Assembly: GCA_029449235.1 (NCBI GenBank)
Contig: JANATG010000017.1
Span: 574,001 to 638,000, forward strand
DNA length: 64,000 bases
Direction: 5' to 3'
Source of the DNA: Linnemannia schmuckeri
Lineage: Eukaryota; Mortierellomycota; Mortierellomycetes; Mortierellales; Mortierellaceae
A model generated the notes under the pieces. The model did no database searches and was not told the DNA's origin. It saw only the letters and a list, made by a program, of their open reading frames with translations. Shown here piece after piece: positions 33,801 to 44,990 of this stretch. Both the position numbers and the translations under genes were made by a program. The stretch's first letter is position 1; each line of letters opens with the position of its first letter.

Positions 33801-34960
33801 CAGCCAGCCCTATAAGTAAGATCAAGCCTTGTGATCTAAAGAGTCTTCTTCTCTTTCACAGAAACCTTGAAGCAAGTGGTGGCGCGACGCGTGCTCAAAG
33901 AGAGTCTAGAACAGCTCGGTTGAATCGAGGTCCAATATTAGGTTCGGGTTGGTCTATGGTTCAGTATCCTTCATGTGGTAATGTATCTATAAACACACTA
34001 AAATGCGTGTGCGAGAAGCTACAGTGAAACAAAAATTTCAGCTTTGTGCGCAAGTCAGGTACTAAATTAAGCGCAACAAACTTGAACTGAATGCATGTGA
34101 TAGGGCTCAGGTTTGCATGTGAATCCATTAGCTGCGCGTTGACTTTGAGCAGGTTTTCTCTATTCAACCTAGGAATTTATGAGTAATTTTGGGTACGAAC
34201 AAATATGCCAAATACTGCTGTTTACTAAAAAAACCAGCTGCTATCACTCTCGACAGGAATAGCTTGGAATGTACCCAAAACCGTCCTTGAAGCAAGACTT
34301 TAGAATGGCTACTGCATGCGCTCAGTTGGTAGGCTATTAACTAACTAAGTGAGTGCTAAGCACCGATTGCAAATGTCTGGACACTTCTTAAGATCGAAGT
34401 TCCAGAATTAGTGGTAAAGTTAAGCACAGCGGTAGATCCACCAGTAAGATAAAATCATCAAAATAAGGTTAGATTAAACAACGTATAACGGAAATAACTG
34501 ACGCAAATTACCTTATCGCATAATATTATCTCCACTATGCTCTCAGCAAGGCATTGATTTTCCTATCATACACGTATCACATTGTAGCTCTTACTGGCAG
34601 AGAAATATAAGTCGCAGAATATAAGTATAGGAAGGGTCTCAGCTGCTCAGTGATAATACATAGTCCAATGGCAAAAACCACTCGGGGAAAAACAGTTGGG
34701 TTGACAAATCTCCGAAGAGGTGGCGCGGAGAATACTCAAAAAAGTGTCCAACCCTGCATAGCTGAACCAAAGCCCGGTTCCAGGTCCAGACTAGGTTATG
34801 CTAGAACCACTCCAGGTGGCGGTGTTTTATGCCTACGTAGTTATGTTCGACTACAAATTCTCCGAAGAAACATCCAGAACTAGCCATTAATGCATCGCTC
34901 TGCACGTCACTGGAAACACACATCCAGCAGTAAGAATACTCCATCGTCAACCTTGGCAAT
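33801..34960. other. Intergenic region upstream of the hydrolase-like gene
   Basis: Two short plus-strand frames (about 33850-33990 and 34670-34850) share a loose pattern, NL-x-x-GGA then a GSG/GSR motif. They may be old duplicates; neither is convincing. No other gene was seen. Confidence 0.35.
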
Positions 34961-34971
34961 TAAGTTCACGC

Positions 34972-34981
34972 CTATATAAAT
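34972..34981 (+). promoter_or_regulatory. TATA box of the hydrolase-like gene
   Basis: CTATATAAATAG lies about 60 bp before the ATG at 35038. Confidence 0.7.
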
Positions 34982-35037
34982 AGAGTGGGAGACAGTTAAT
35001 CAGTTCATCAACCAACACTACCCTTTCAACTCAAAAA

Positions 35038-36307
35038 ATGAACGCTTTGCAACCTATTCTAGTCTCACTCACGAACAAACCTTTTGCTGCCCCATGGAGT
35101 CGCGCCCTTCCTTTCATCGCTTCTCCATGGCATTTAGTATTCACGGATGCCCTCCTTCTCGTGTCCTATTCGCCCCTTATTTTATTGATCCTCTGGCCCT
35201 ACTTTGGAACCGAGCCAAGTCATGAGCTTTATTTTGCTAGCTGGAGAAACGTTGTGGCCCTTCTATGGCAGTTCTTCCTGGTTCTTTACGCCATTATGGC
35301 CATTGCCTTTGTTGTCTACTTCTCGACTTTTGGTTGTATGGGATTCATTCCTCCATTTGGAATAGCCCCTACCGTGGTAGGCACCATCATAGTTGCGATT
35401 ACCTGGTACTTGGCAACGAGACCCCTAGTGTATACGAGCCACAATGGCAAGCCGTTTCCACATGAGAGTTGGATATTTACCAACGGAATCTGTACCGGGC
35501 AGACATGGCTGGAGCTAAACTGCGAACTACTGGCAAGCATGTTTGGGCGCAGGATCGTGGGTATCAACAATCGTACGTTCGGCTTTATACTCGACCTTTT
35601 TGAGTGCATTATGCAGAGATGTATCGGATACACCACAGATGACGCCAGACAGCTCTACGCCATCGCGCAGCGAGAGCTCCGTGATCCAAATAACCTTAGG
35701 GTGGTGCTTATCGCGCATTCACAGGTATGTGTTGAACTATATTCGAAAGTAAGTCGGTTGGTAAAGCGTAGTGTAGAGCTCTGAAACTATTGTTCATGAT
35801 ATTAAAGTTTTTTCCGCTACATCACAGGGTGCCATTATCGCCAGTTTGGTAGTTGACCGTCTTCTCGCCTCCGAATTGCCGGTGAATCTCAGGAAGTTGG
35901 AACTGTATACGTTTGGAAGCGCGGCGAATCATATGCACGGTCAAGGTGATCTTTCTCGCATTGAGCACTTTGTAAATAGGCATGACTACTTCGCGCGGAC
36001 GGGTATCTTGTCATACCAACCAGCAGTGCTGGCAGGAAACCGATATAGCGGCAACATTTACATCGAGGAGGCTGGAGTAGGACATTTGTTGAACATGCAC
36101 TACCTCTTCAATATGTTTGTTGCAGGAGGTACTGCAGCAGCATCACATATGGCAACATACCTTGGTGGAAAAGGAGGGTTATTAGGAGGTGGAGCAGGAA
36201 GTGGAGTAGCAGGTGGAGTAGATGCTGGAGCAGGAGGTAGCAGTGGTGGTGGTGCAGGAGGTGGTGCAGGAGGTGGTGCAGGAGATAGCGGTGGTGGTGG
36301 AGCTTGA
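35038..36307 (+). CDS. Membrane-anchored alpha/beta-hydrolase-like protein, Gly-rich tail
   Basis: Two exons, 35038-35724 and 35828-36307 (intron 103 bp), give 388 residues. Three or four hydrophobic segments lie at about residues 35-60, 72-100 and 105-130, so the N-terminal half is probably membrane-embedded. The nucleophile-elbow sequence IAHSQG spans the splice junction (Ser228), as in lipase- and DUF676-like hydrolases. A later TFGSAAN and a final conserved His (GVGHLLNMHY) could complete a Ser-Asp/Glu-His triad. The last 50 residues are almost only Gly, Ala and Ser, encoded by GGTGGAGCAGGA-type tandem triplets that may vary in length. The substrate is unknown. An amidase or peptidase role is not excluded. 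Confidence 0.8.
36160..36304 (+). repeat. GGA/GGT/GCA triplet repeat inside a coding region
   Basis: Imperfect GGTGGTGCAGGA-type repeats encode the Gly/Ala tail of the hydrolase-like protein; three exact GGTGGTGCAGGA-type units lie at about 36247-36285. Confidence 0.85.
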
Positions 36308-37530
36308 AATTTCATTCAGCTTTCTTCTGTTTCATACGTTATCCTTTTGTGAGCCAGCAACCCTTCACTATCCCACCCATCCCTCTGTTTCGATCTTATT
36401 CTTGTTCCTTCGCTGGATTGAAATAAAAAAACAGTTCGGAGGTAGCCAGACACAGAGAGTACAGTATATTATTTATTTTGCTTGGTTTTAGCTCGTTCTC
36501 ACGACGAAATAAAGAAAGAGTGACGACACAATGAGGGTTTGCTGGTGAATATAAGTTTGTCGCGCTCTTATTCTATTTGGCACTCATCCGCCCCTTGAGT
36601 GAAATCAAGCGGTTAGACTATCGTGATATGAAATCATAACTGAAAGAGCTGTGCAGTCAGAAGTGAGTTTCTTCCTAACTTAAGAAACTGCTGCTTGAAT
36701 TACCGTATTATTTTACTCCTTGAATAGACCTTGAACTCTTTCCAGGATAAATGGACTTCACCTTGATATCTGGATCTTTGTCAGCTCTTGATCCTCTGTT
36801 GTATCTGTATCCCTCCTTTCTTTGTCTGCCCTCGTGCTAAGGATCGTGTCGCTAAGCTGAAACGTATGAATGAGAAAAGGTGAACTGGAACTGTCAGTTC
36901 TCGCCTAGATTGGCTTGTCCTGGCGTAGTAATTTACAACTCACCTACAACCAAGGCACAATCTCCTAGGACTGGCTAGGGCTCCACACCTGCCCCCTTTT
37001 CTCGGTCCCTACTATACTCCTTTCTCCCCCGTCCATGACTTGGCCCATAGATCCGTCTTCACCAACCCCATCCCACTTCTCGGCCTCGCCCTGCTTAGTA
37101 ATCATCTCTTATAAGTTCCATCCTTCTTGGCACCTATTATCTCATCACCCCAGTACCTGCGTCAAAGACACTTAATCTTAACTTTACCCGCGCGCAGAGA
37201 TAGTTCCACTTGCTACTCTTTTATTTCTCGGCTAACAATAAAGTTATACACCTGTCTCTCTCCTTTGTAATTCCAGTCCTGTTCCAGTTCACACATTCTC
37301 ATATTCTCTAATTAGCAACGCATCATTCGTAGTTGGTTGCTTTGGAGGTATTTGTTGTGTACCTGCACAACATGTGTGATATGTTTAGCAGTTGCTAGTC
37401 GCAGCAACTGCATGTTTACTCACGTGAAAAGAGGGGTACATAAATTACAAGCATACTGAAATAAAGAGATACTTTTCATCCAGCTCACTTACTCATCCAC
37501 ACACACGCACACTCTTCTTTATTTCCTTCC
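36308..37530. other. Intergenic region
   Basis: An AATAAA at about 36422 probably ends the hydrolase-like transcript. CT-rich DNA follows at 36960-37300. It includes an AACAATAAAG string near 37235 that recalls an LTR polyadenylation site, but no LTR ends could be set. Confidence 0.35.
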
Positions 37531-37559
37531 AAATATTGCGGTCTGGATGGATCTGTGAC

Positions 37560-37880
37560 GTCTGTAATAAGTATATTCGAACAATTGCACAAAGTGTGAA
37601 AGAGTACTTTATTGAGGCTAAAATCACGGTTCTCCCATGGCCCACGACCTCTCCTGTCCTCAACCCCATCGAGCACCTCTGGGCATCCTTAAGACAACGT
37701 CTCGATAGGTACCCAGACGTAATCAAGGACCGTCAGAAACTCCGTGCATAGCTCTGGGAAAACCTCCTAGCGATTAAGTCCACACGTTCTACGAGAGCAT
37801 ACCCAAGCACATAGAGATAGTTGAAAACAAGGAAGGCGGCGCAAAGTACTCCTGGATTGAACAGATGAAAAGCATGTAGC
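37560..37880 (+). pseudogene. Tc1-type transposase C-terminal fragment
   Basis: The frame around 37590-37750 reads ITVLPWP, then SPVLNPIEHLWASL. This is the region of the catalytic E and the following helix in Tc1 transposases; the expected D of SPDLNP is V here. After a stop at 37749-37751 the pattern continues in another frame (IPKHIEIVENKEGGAKYS), the typical C-terminus. The N-terminal two-thirds and both inverted repeats are missing. It is not closely related to the element at 918-2095. Confidence 0.75.
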
Positions 37881-38230
37881 AGAATGTGATTTCTACAGAT
37901 GCTGGTCCAATAAAAATAGCCGAGTACAAACCGGTGATGATAACTGATGGTGATAATGAATTCAATAGGCAGAATGTATTACGATTGTGTGTGCACAACA
38001 ACAAGAGGTTGATGAAGTTACGACATGGCTCTGTAGATGGATGGCTGACATGAGGGTGAGAAAAGATGATGAAATCGAATATGTGGAAATCATTGGAGCA
38101 TTTAATGTGAGAACTCTAGTTAATGGCCCCATGAGAGTTGCGACCAGCTGTCAATGGTGGGTTATCGGTAACTTGCTTGTTTTGGTAGTGCAGGAACAAA
38201 GAAAAGGATGAAGGTCTATTTCCTAATCGT
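37881..38230. other. Intergenic, no gene seen
   Basis: A short open stretch follows the Tc1 fragment with no recognisable product. Confidence 0.35.
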
Positions 38231-38473
38231 TTAGATCTGAAGGTTCCAGTCGGCAACGGTGGGAGCGAACTCCAGGAACTCGTCAAAGGTCAAGCGGCCG
38301 TCCTTGTTGTTGTCGAACTGAGAGATCGAGATTTTGGCCGAGAACTCGCCGCCGCCCAGGGTCTTGAGCAAAGCAGTGAGCTCCTCCAGGGTGATGGAGC
38401 CGTTCTTGTCGGCGTCGACCTCATCGAACTTGGTCTTGATGTAGGCGATCTGTTCCTGGGTGAAGTTGGCCAT
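38231..38473 (-). CDS. Small two-EF-hand calcium-binding protein, 80 aa
   Basis: A single-exon minus-strand frame of 80 residues. The start at 38473 begins MANFTQEQ; longer upstream readings lack conserved sequence. Two canonical EF-hand loops are visible: D20-A-D-K-N-G-S-I-T-L-E-E31 and D54-N-N-K-D-G-R-L-T-F-D-E65, both with all calcium-coordinating positions filled. The protein is therefore half a calmodulin in size and probably a cytosolic calcium sensor or buffer. G/C content and codon use are higher than in the surrounding DNA, as for well-expressed genes. The partner is unknown. Confidence 0.88.
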   Translation of the reverse strand: MANFTQEQIAYIKTKFDEVDADKNGSITLEELTALLKTLGGGEFSAKISISQFDNNKDGRLTFDEFLEFAPTVADWNLQI

Positions 38474-39166
38474 TGTGATAGAAATTTGTGTGTTGGTGAG
38501 ATTGTGACGAAAGAATGTGGGTTTTGTTTCAGATGCTTGCGTACGCCAAAGTATGTATCTTACTCCCCTTAAGAAAAAGAACTTTGACACCAAGAGATAA
38601 CATTATTTCCCGCCCTCCATGGGTCATTTATCCTCACCATAGTTTGGCCACATGTAATTGCTACATATGTAGAAAGAGATAGCGCAGCGGTTCTTTTGCT
38701 CTTTGCCTTTTCCCAAGGACACTTTTCACGGAGCAACTGGTCAACGTCAGCTAACCTTCATTTTGAGTGTTTTATTAAGAAACCTATAACATCGGCAACT
38801 GAGACCGCAACAACCGCACTATCCACCCGGCTCGAACTCCGGTGCAATAATAATGTTGCAAATCAGGGGTTCGAAGAACGGTAAGATAGAGCAACCGTCA
38901 GTTGCTTGCTCCTTTAATAAACACTAGTTTCGCTCAAGGCACACATACTGAATATGAAGGTTAGCTAACGTATACGTTGGCAAATGCGTCTCTGAAAAGG
39001 GCAAAGAACACAGGAGGCACTGTGCTTCCCTTTTCTACTTTTACAGTATCTACACTGGGTCTAAGTACGGTGAGGTAAGGCTGGGCGAAAGAGATAGATT
39101 TTATATATATCACACCCCTTAAATTCAGATAAAATATACCTACCAAGCGGGCTTAGTCTCAGCAAT
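38474..39166. other. Upstream region of the EF-hand gene
   Basis: No further gene. The promoter should lie within about 38480-38650 but shows no TATA box. Confidence 0.4.
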
Positions 39167-39690
39167 AAGGCGACTCTCCTGCTTACAATACACCGTTCAA
39201 TTAAGGTCATCTGCAATGGATTTATATTCCGATACTCGAAAGTAGCATTAACAGGGACCTCACAAACCTTTCCGCTCTGCAAGTCCAACCCCTTGAAGTG
39301 CGATTCAGGATCTGAAGATCTATTCGTATTCAATCAAAATTGGGAAAGTCAGTAGTCGTTGCGCTCTAGCACAGGTGCTGACTTGGAGACGTTCAGCCAT
39401 AACACAACGGTATATAGCTTCGAGCCATTGTCTCCTCAGGCATACCCAAATATCAGTTATCCGAATGAACGGTTCCTTGAGGAGAAAGTTCAATTTCTAT
39501 TGCAACAACACTTTATCAGTAGGGTAAAACTAGTCTATCTCACGATGTCACAAACCCCAAGTCTGGTTCTCTATTAGTGAGTGAACAGTCCAGCGCTTAC
39601 TGAATTCTGTTTTAGTATGGTAAGAAGAGCCGACGTCGACATGAAAGGATCAAAACGCAACGTCGCTATGAATGCTTGACTGCCACAAGC
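39167..39690. repeat. Duplicated 524-bp segment B
   Basis: Second copy of 33277-33800, same orientation, offset exactly 5890 bp with no net gaps. Flanks differ on both sides. Confidence 0.9.
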
Positions 39691-41417
39691 TAGCTAACGT
39701 GAGTGTTCTGTCCTTGATGTCTTTATCAACTCGATTATCATCGTTCCTTGATCCTCTCGTCCATTCGATTTTCCTTGTCTTTATAATCTCTTGGGTGCAT
39801 TGGTTGTTTTCATCCGTTAATTTTTTTCATCTCTCCCTCCTTCATTTATTCTGACCTCGTTCCTTTACTTTATCCTTCCCTATCCCCCTCTGATTTTATT
39901 TTATCCCTTGATCTTTTTATGCCAGCCCCACTGTGAGAAAGAGAAATGAAGTCTTTGATAGCAGATTGCTAGGAAGAGTAAAGACTTAGTCTGACCCACA
40001 GTATGTCAGTACTCTCAAACTCCTCTGCCACTCCTACATCTTTCCCCACTCTTAAATTTTCCATCACTCTCTTTACACTTTCTTTTCATCACTGTTCTCT
40101 CATTCTTTCCATCATGATTCTTGCGCTCTTTCATTAAAGTCTCCGCGAATTTACCCTCGCCGCTACCACGCACATTGTCATCTCTCTTTGTCTTCTCCCA
40201 TTACTACTTCTCACCTATTCTCGCCTTCATATTTGTCTTCTCCTTTGTATTTGTCTTCTCCTTTGTATTTGTCTTCTCCTTTGTATTTGTCTTCTCCTTT
40301 GTATTTGTCTTCTCCTTTGTATTTGTCTTCTCCTTTTTTCTCTCCATATCTCGTTTCTTTGTTCTTCCTCACACTTTCCTTCGTTAGTTTATTTTGTTTT
40401 ATCAGCTCCTTGTTCAGTAGCATCGTTGTCTTCCGTTACATTGTTATTTCTATCTCTGACTTCTTAGATTCTTTTTCCATACCAGTGCACCTACCCTTTC
40501 TATTCTCTGCACACATACACACACTCCATCAACCACTCAACTTAGTGCCACCAGATAATCAAACCCCTGCTAACAAGTCATTCTTGCTGACAAACCATAA
40601 TTTTGAGCCCTAGAATCCTTAAGTGAACCAACACACATAAACACCTACAGTCTGTATCTAGGCTGATTCAGAACTCATTTCGTTATTAAAACACTCATAT
40701 TTCATTAACAGTTTCCACCACCACCTCGTTACACATACACAAACCTCTCTCTCGCTCTCTCGCGCCCTTACTTTATTGTCCTGCATGGTTATTCCTGGTG
40801 ACATGTTCGAGGCAGAAAATGATGAAAGGTGAAGGGTAAGTGGCGACGAGGATAGACTGCTAGACTGGAATGTTATGTATTACAAGGAAAAAACGAGGGA
40901 TTATGAAAGAGAGGAGGTAATTAAGTCACTGATTGAAAAAGGGAGGGGCAATGACGAAGCCAGGACAGAATAAGAATGAGAGGCAAAGAAACCAATGGCA
41001 AGAGGGTATTAGCAAGGAAGGTATCATGGATATGTGATCTTTCGCCACGACTGTAAGAATGAAGGAGAGTGTAGTGCAAACAATGCCAAGAGCGAGGAGC
41101 AGGTGATGCAATTAGGAAAGGACCTGATAGAAGGAATGCCAAAATCAGAGAGCATAACAGCCAGACCCAAATACTTATTTTCTAACAGAATGAGAAAACA
41201 TAAGCACAATTTGTGGCACAGGTCGTGGCACCTCATTTGTAATATCATGAAGTTAGTAGTGAAAATTGGCCTGTACAAGATACGTTGCTTATGAAAGCTG
41301 TAATAAACAAAGACTATTCTAAACTTGGCTATACGTATGTCTGCACGCTAGGGGGGAGGGAGAAATCATGTACGGATATATTACACAATAAAGCCATCTC
41401 ATCCTTGACCGCCCGTC
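39691..41417. other. Intergenic, CT-rich
   Basis: Pyrimidine-rich to 40500, with an 18-bp tandem repeat given separately, then mixed sequence. No gene was seen. The end of the MDR gene transcript falls near 41380. Confidence 0.4.
40229..40336 (+). repeat. 18-bp tandem repeat, about six copies
   Basis: GTATTTGTCTTCTCCTTT repeats from about 40229 to 40336, exact for five units. The periodic Phe/Val reading frame it makes is an artefact. Confidence 0.95.
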
Positions 41418-42539
41418 TCATGCCTCCGATACCCTGTATACCAACTTCTCCCCACTGACGGCCTTACTCCTCAAAAGAGTTAGGGCGTTCTGCGCTCTCT
41501 CGACCAGCGTTGCTCCTTCAACTATCCGCTGATTATTGGGCTTGATTATTCCTTGAGCCAGCAGTGCAGGCAAAATCTCCGGCTGCAGCTTCTCCTTAAA
41601 GAACTCGTTCTGAAGGTAGAAATGGGTCCGCACGCCGCGGACAATGGCGCCGTTGGCCCACTTGCCAGGCAGACATTTTGAAACATCCATCTCGTACACT
41701 GGCTCCTCTTCCTCGCTTGCATCCTTGATAATGACGGGAAGCATGACGGCGACCCGGGAACCTCGCTGGGCAATCTTGGCCAAGGGTTCCAGCGTACCGT
41801 TGAGCGACCCTATACAGTCCAAGATATATGGTACCTTGGGCTCCTCCACGTCCTCCAAGTAGTCCAGAATGTTGTTGACGACATCGGGTTTTCTGTAATC
41901 GAAGCAGACAGTCGCACCGAGATTCTTGAGGTATTCGTGGTGCTGATTGCTTGAGACGGCGAGGACATTGGTGTATCCCCAGTGTCGGAGAACCTGGATG
42001 GCAAAAATGCCTACGCTGCTACTTGCGCCCCAGACGAGGATAGGCTTATTCGCCTCCTTGGGTTTCCAGTTCTTTGGGATAGGCCATGGCAGTTCGAGTT
42101 CGAGGTCGGCTGTGACCGAGTGGAATACGGTGACCAAGTTCACTGGCACCGTGACAGCAGCCTGCAAAGATATTCCTTCAGGGACTTTTGAGGCCAGGTA
42201 TGCAGGAATAGTGATGTACTCTTGTTGATTCGCCTCCTTGTCGCCATGAAATGCAAAAGCTGAGACGTGATCTCCAATCTGGAGGCCCTTGAGGTCACCC
42301 CCGGAGCCGACAGCAACTACGGTTCCCACAACGCCACCGCTTCCCTGCAGGGCTGGATACGAGGGGATGAGAAGACCACCGTCGGAGCGATGGAGATCCA
42401 GGGGAGAAGACGCGGTCCATTGAACGTGTATCACTACCTCGCCTGTGGTAGGAGGATGCACTGGAGTTGAGATCTCGATGAGGGGAGTGCGCTTGGCCGG
42501 TAGAGCAACGGCTTTCTGGGTAGATGGAAGAGCTGACAT
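41418..42539 (-). CDS. MDR-family NAD(P)H-dependent oxidoreductase (zinc-independent)
   Basis: A single-exon minus-strand gene, 373 residues. The start at 42539 (MSALPSTQ) precedes the conserved GroES-like fold; the frame stays open upstream but with unrelated sequence. The nucleotide-binding motif GASSSVG is at residues 171-177, followed by the Rossmann half. The zinc ligands of alcohol dehydrogenases are absent, so this belongs to the quinone-oxidoreductase or enoyl-reductase branch. Fungal relatives include stand-alone enoyl reductases of polyketide pathways (LovC type) and many uncharacterised enzymes with the same LVWGASSSVG signature. No polyketide synthase is nearby. Reaction: hydride transfer from NAD(P)H to an unsaturated carbonyl, by family inference. 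Confidence 0.88.
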   Translation of the reverse strand: MSALPSTQKAVALPAKRTPLIEISTPVHPPTTGEVVIHVQWTASSPLDLHRSDGGLLIPSYPALQGSGGVVGTVVAVGSGGDLKGLQIGDHVSAFAFHGDKEANQQEYITIPAYLASKVPEGISLQAAVTVPVNLVTVFHSVTADLELELPWPIPKNWKPKEANKPILVWGASSSVGIFAIQVLRHWGYTNVLAVSSNQHHEYLKNLGATVCFDYRKPDVVNNILDYLEDVEEPKVPYILDCIGSLNGTLEPLAKIAQRGSRVAVMLPVIIKDASEEEEPVYEMDVSKCLPGKWANGAIVRGVRTHFYLQNEFFKEKLQPEILPALLAQGIIKPNNQRIVEGATLVERAQNALTLLRSKAVSGEKLVYRVSEA

Positions 42540-43068
42540 GGTTGGAATCTGCAGATGACAAATTAAAGCGAACTGAATGCAGTAAATGAGAGTTGTGGTG
42601 AACAAAGCACCTTCTTAAATACAAGTAAATAAATAGCCAGTCACCACACTTACATATGCATGCCATGAGCGATGTATTTTTAAGCATTGTATTTGTAAGC
42701 GTTGTATTTGCAAGCATTGCGTGCTTTGTAACAGACTGATATCCTGGGACATCCTTATGGACGCGTGATTTCATAGGGGATACGATGTAATTGTACACTG
42801 GTATAATATGAGAGATTAGTAATAATCACATCCGGTTGACAAAAGCAAAAAGTACATCCTTTAGCACGCTTGTAACGCTGAGGCTTAGTATTCGATAGTG
42901 TCATTTAACGAGAAACATGCATGGTCCATCATTTTGGCGTAGTTCGAAGTACTGTACTGTACATAGCCCAAATCAGCAATCACACTACTCTCAGGGCCCC
43001 TCACAAGCCAAATGCCAGCACGCATGAAATGCCTATTCTTAGGATGAGGTTAAATTACTCAGAAAGAA
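42540..43068. other. Upstream of the MDR gene
   Basis: Contains a 15-bp tandem repeat (GTATTTGTAAGCATT, three copies, 42674-42718) about 135-180 bp before the start of the MDR gene. No other gene. Confidence 0.6.
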
Positions 43069-43810
43069 TTCTTAATGGGACTGTCAAGTGAAATCCTTAC
43101 GCTTCCTATAAGAGTGTGCCTTTGGCTGTGCCATGGATGAGAATCACAGCCAAAAAAAAACGCATTACATTGCCAGTGTTTGTCGTTTAAATGATGTTTG
43201 GAGGAGAAAATGGGGTATGCTCGAAATTGGCACCGGGTTCCTGGGAGAGGAGGGCCTCTATAACTAGAATTAAGCGGGTATGGGAATGGGATCCCCCTGA
43301 ACCATAGCTATCCTTGGACATTTCTCCCGCCTTATTTCTTTGCCTGACCTGAACCTGTGACCCTCCCTCTATGTGTTGTTGCCACGCACAAACGCTGATG
43401 CTAGTGTTTGGCAGAAAGTAAAGGACAGGGACCATGGCCATGGTATGGTATGTGGTCTTGGGAGAGGGGGATGGGGGAGAAGGGGCCATCTGCCTGTCTG
43501 TCTGTTTTTGGTGTTTATGCCTGTGGAGGGATCTCGACTCCCTAAGGCAACACCCACAGGTCCAGGTCAGGCAAAGAAATAAGGCGGGAGAAATGTCCAA
43601 GGATAGCTATGGTTCAGGGGGATCCCATTCCCATACCCGCTTAATTCTAGTTATAGAGCCCCTCCTCTCCCAGGAACCCGGTGCCAATTTCGAACATACC
43701 CCATTTTCTCCTCCAAACATCAGTTTAAACGACGAACACTGACAAAGTAATGCTTTTTTTGGCACTCTTACAGGGAGCGTAAGGATTTCACCTGACAGTC
43801 CCAGTAAGAA
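43069..43810. mobile_element. Foldback element, copy 3 (complete)
   Basis: 742 bp. The left arm (43069 to about 43352) and right arm (about 43563-43810) are reverse complements; the right arm lacks about 35 bp near its outer end. The ends read TTCTTAATGGGACTGTCAAG and the complement of TTCTTACTGGGACTGTCAGG. The loop contains CATGGCCATGG. No transposase is encoded, so mobility depends on an enzyme in trans. A target duplication could not be defined. Confidence 0.9.
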
Positions 43811-44394
43811 ATTTGGGTCATTAGGCAATGGTCGTCAAGAAGGATGGGGCTGGTAAAAGTTAATTACTAAGAGGGGCAAGGCTGAGAACTGAGAGAGGAC
43901 TGGTGGCCGAGGAAGGAGGCTGGTGATTGAGGAAGAAGGCTGGTATCAGAGTCCTAAACGATTCCTAGGAATTTGTGGCAGGGTTGTGGTTGAGTTTTAA
44001 ATTACTATGAGAAGACAAGTCGGTCTAGGCAAGAAAATGGCGGTGTGGTGGAGCAGATATCATCCTCTCAGATTCTGCTGTTTTTATGCTAGCTTTCGTT
44101 TTTTTCTTTTTTCTTCCTTCTGTAGCCTGCGCGGCCACGTTTAGAATTTAGTTGATTTTTTATGCTTTTCTCCACCCCTTACCGCGTGTTTTAAATAAAA
44201 TAACAAGAACAAGGGCAACCTTGTCCTTGGTCTGTTTCCTCTTTTTCATTTTCTGTACCTACCAGTATACTTCCTGAGTTCCTGCTATTGCTTCACTTTT
44301 GTTGACACAAGCACCCTCCCCTACTTTCTTTGACACTCGCGTACATCGCATTAAAGCAGTGTTATCTCTGGGATCCTTCGATTATCTCCAATCG
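43811..44394. other. Intergenic
   Basis: Short GGCTGGTGATTGAGGAAG-type near-repeats at 43900-43945; otherwise featureless T-rich DNA. Confidence 0.4.
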
Positions 44395-44990
44395 GACTGC
44401 GTCGCTGGCTCACTAGAGACAGGAGCAGTGCTATTTTTACGCCTCCCCTCAATATCAAGATCCCCGGTTGTATACTCCAAGGGGTGATACCCTCGTCCCT
44501 CGTTCGCTCGTCATCTTCCTCTTCCGCGGCAAGCACTCTGCTTGGCTTCCTTGTTTGCCGACCCCACCGAGCAACCAGTAGTTATCTTCCCTTCCAGCGT
44601 GGGGAGCAGGGCACCTAGTACCCCCAGGTATGCCCTTTTTCTTACGCGTCCTTTGAAGAGCAGAAACGAGTCAGGAACAGTCCACGAAGCAAGATGACAT
44701 TAATCGACACAGGAATCAAGTGCTAGCCCCAGAGAGAACTTTTGTTGATAGTGTTTTGTTTCCTTATTCTCTGTAGATAGAAGCTAGCTACTCGCTCCTC
44801 CCCGAGCCCAACCTTGCGAAGTCTCTCCTTTTATTAGTGTTTGAGCCCTCTCTGCACTACACTCGGAAAATTGACAACCCGGTTGCTCTCTATTGTTTGT
44901 TTGTGCCTAGTTGATTAGCAGTGCCTTACCTACTTTCTTTTCTTTCTCTGTCGGGTTGCAGTTATAGTGTCCTTTGCACCAACTCTCCTC
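44395..44990 (+). repeat. Dispersed repeat R2, copy 2
   Basis: Homologous to 20945-21555 read on the minus strand. No coding frame. It may be a solo LTR or a non-autonomous element; ends are not sharply defined. Confidence 0.8.

Noticed and set aside
34310..34380. tRNA-like GCGCTCAGTTGGTAGGCT followed by ATTAACTAACTAAG
   Set aside because: Resembles a D-arm and A box, but no B-box-like GGTTCRA or closing acceptor stem follows at the right distance.
40121..40613. Plus-strand frames of repeating Phe/Val or Ser/Pro/Leu
   Set aside because: Direct translation of the 18-bp tandem repeat and pyrimidine-rich flanks; no start context or other coding evidence.
8867..42539. A polyketide or secondary-metabolite gene cluster
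   Set aside because: The questin-oxidase-like, SDR and MDR genes are 20-30 kb apart, separated by repeats, with no synthase, transporter or pathway regulator between them.
20945..44990. R2 copies as the two LTRs of one retrotransposon
   Set aside because: They are in opposite orientation and 23 kb apart, with several host genes between; LTRs are direct repeats flanking element genes.
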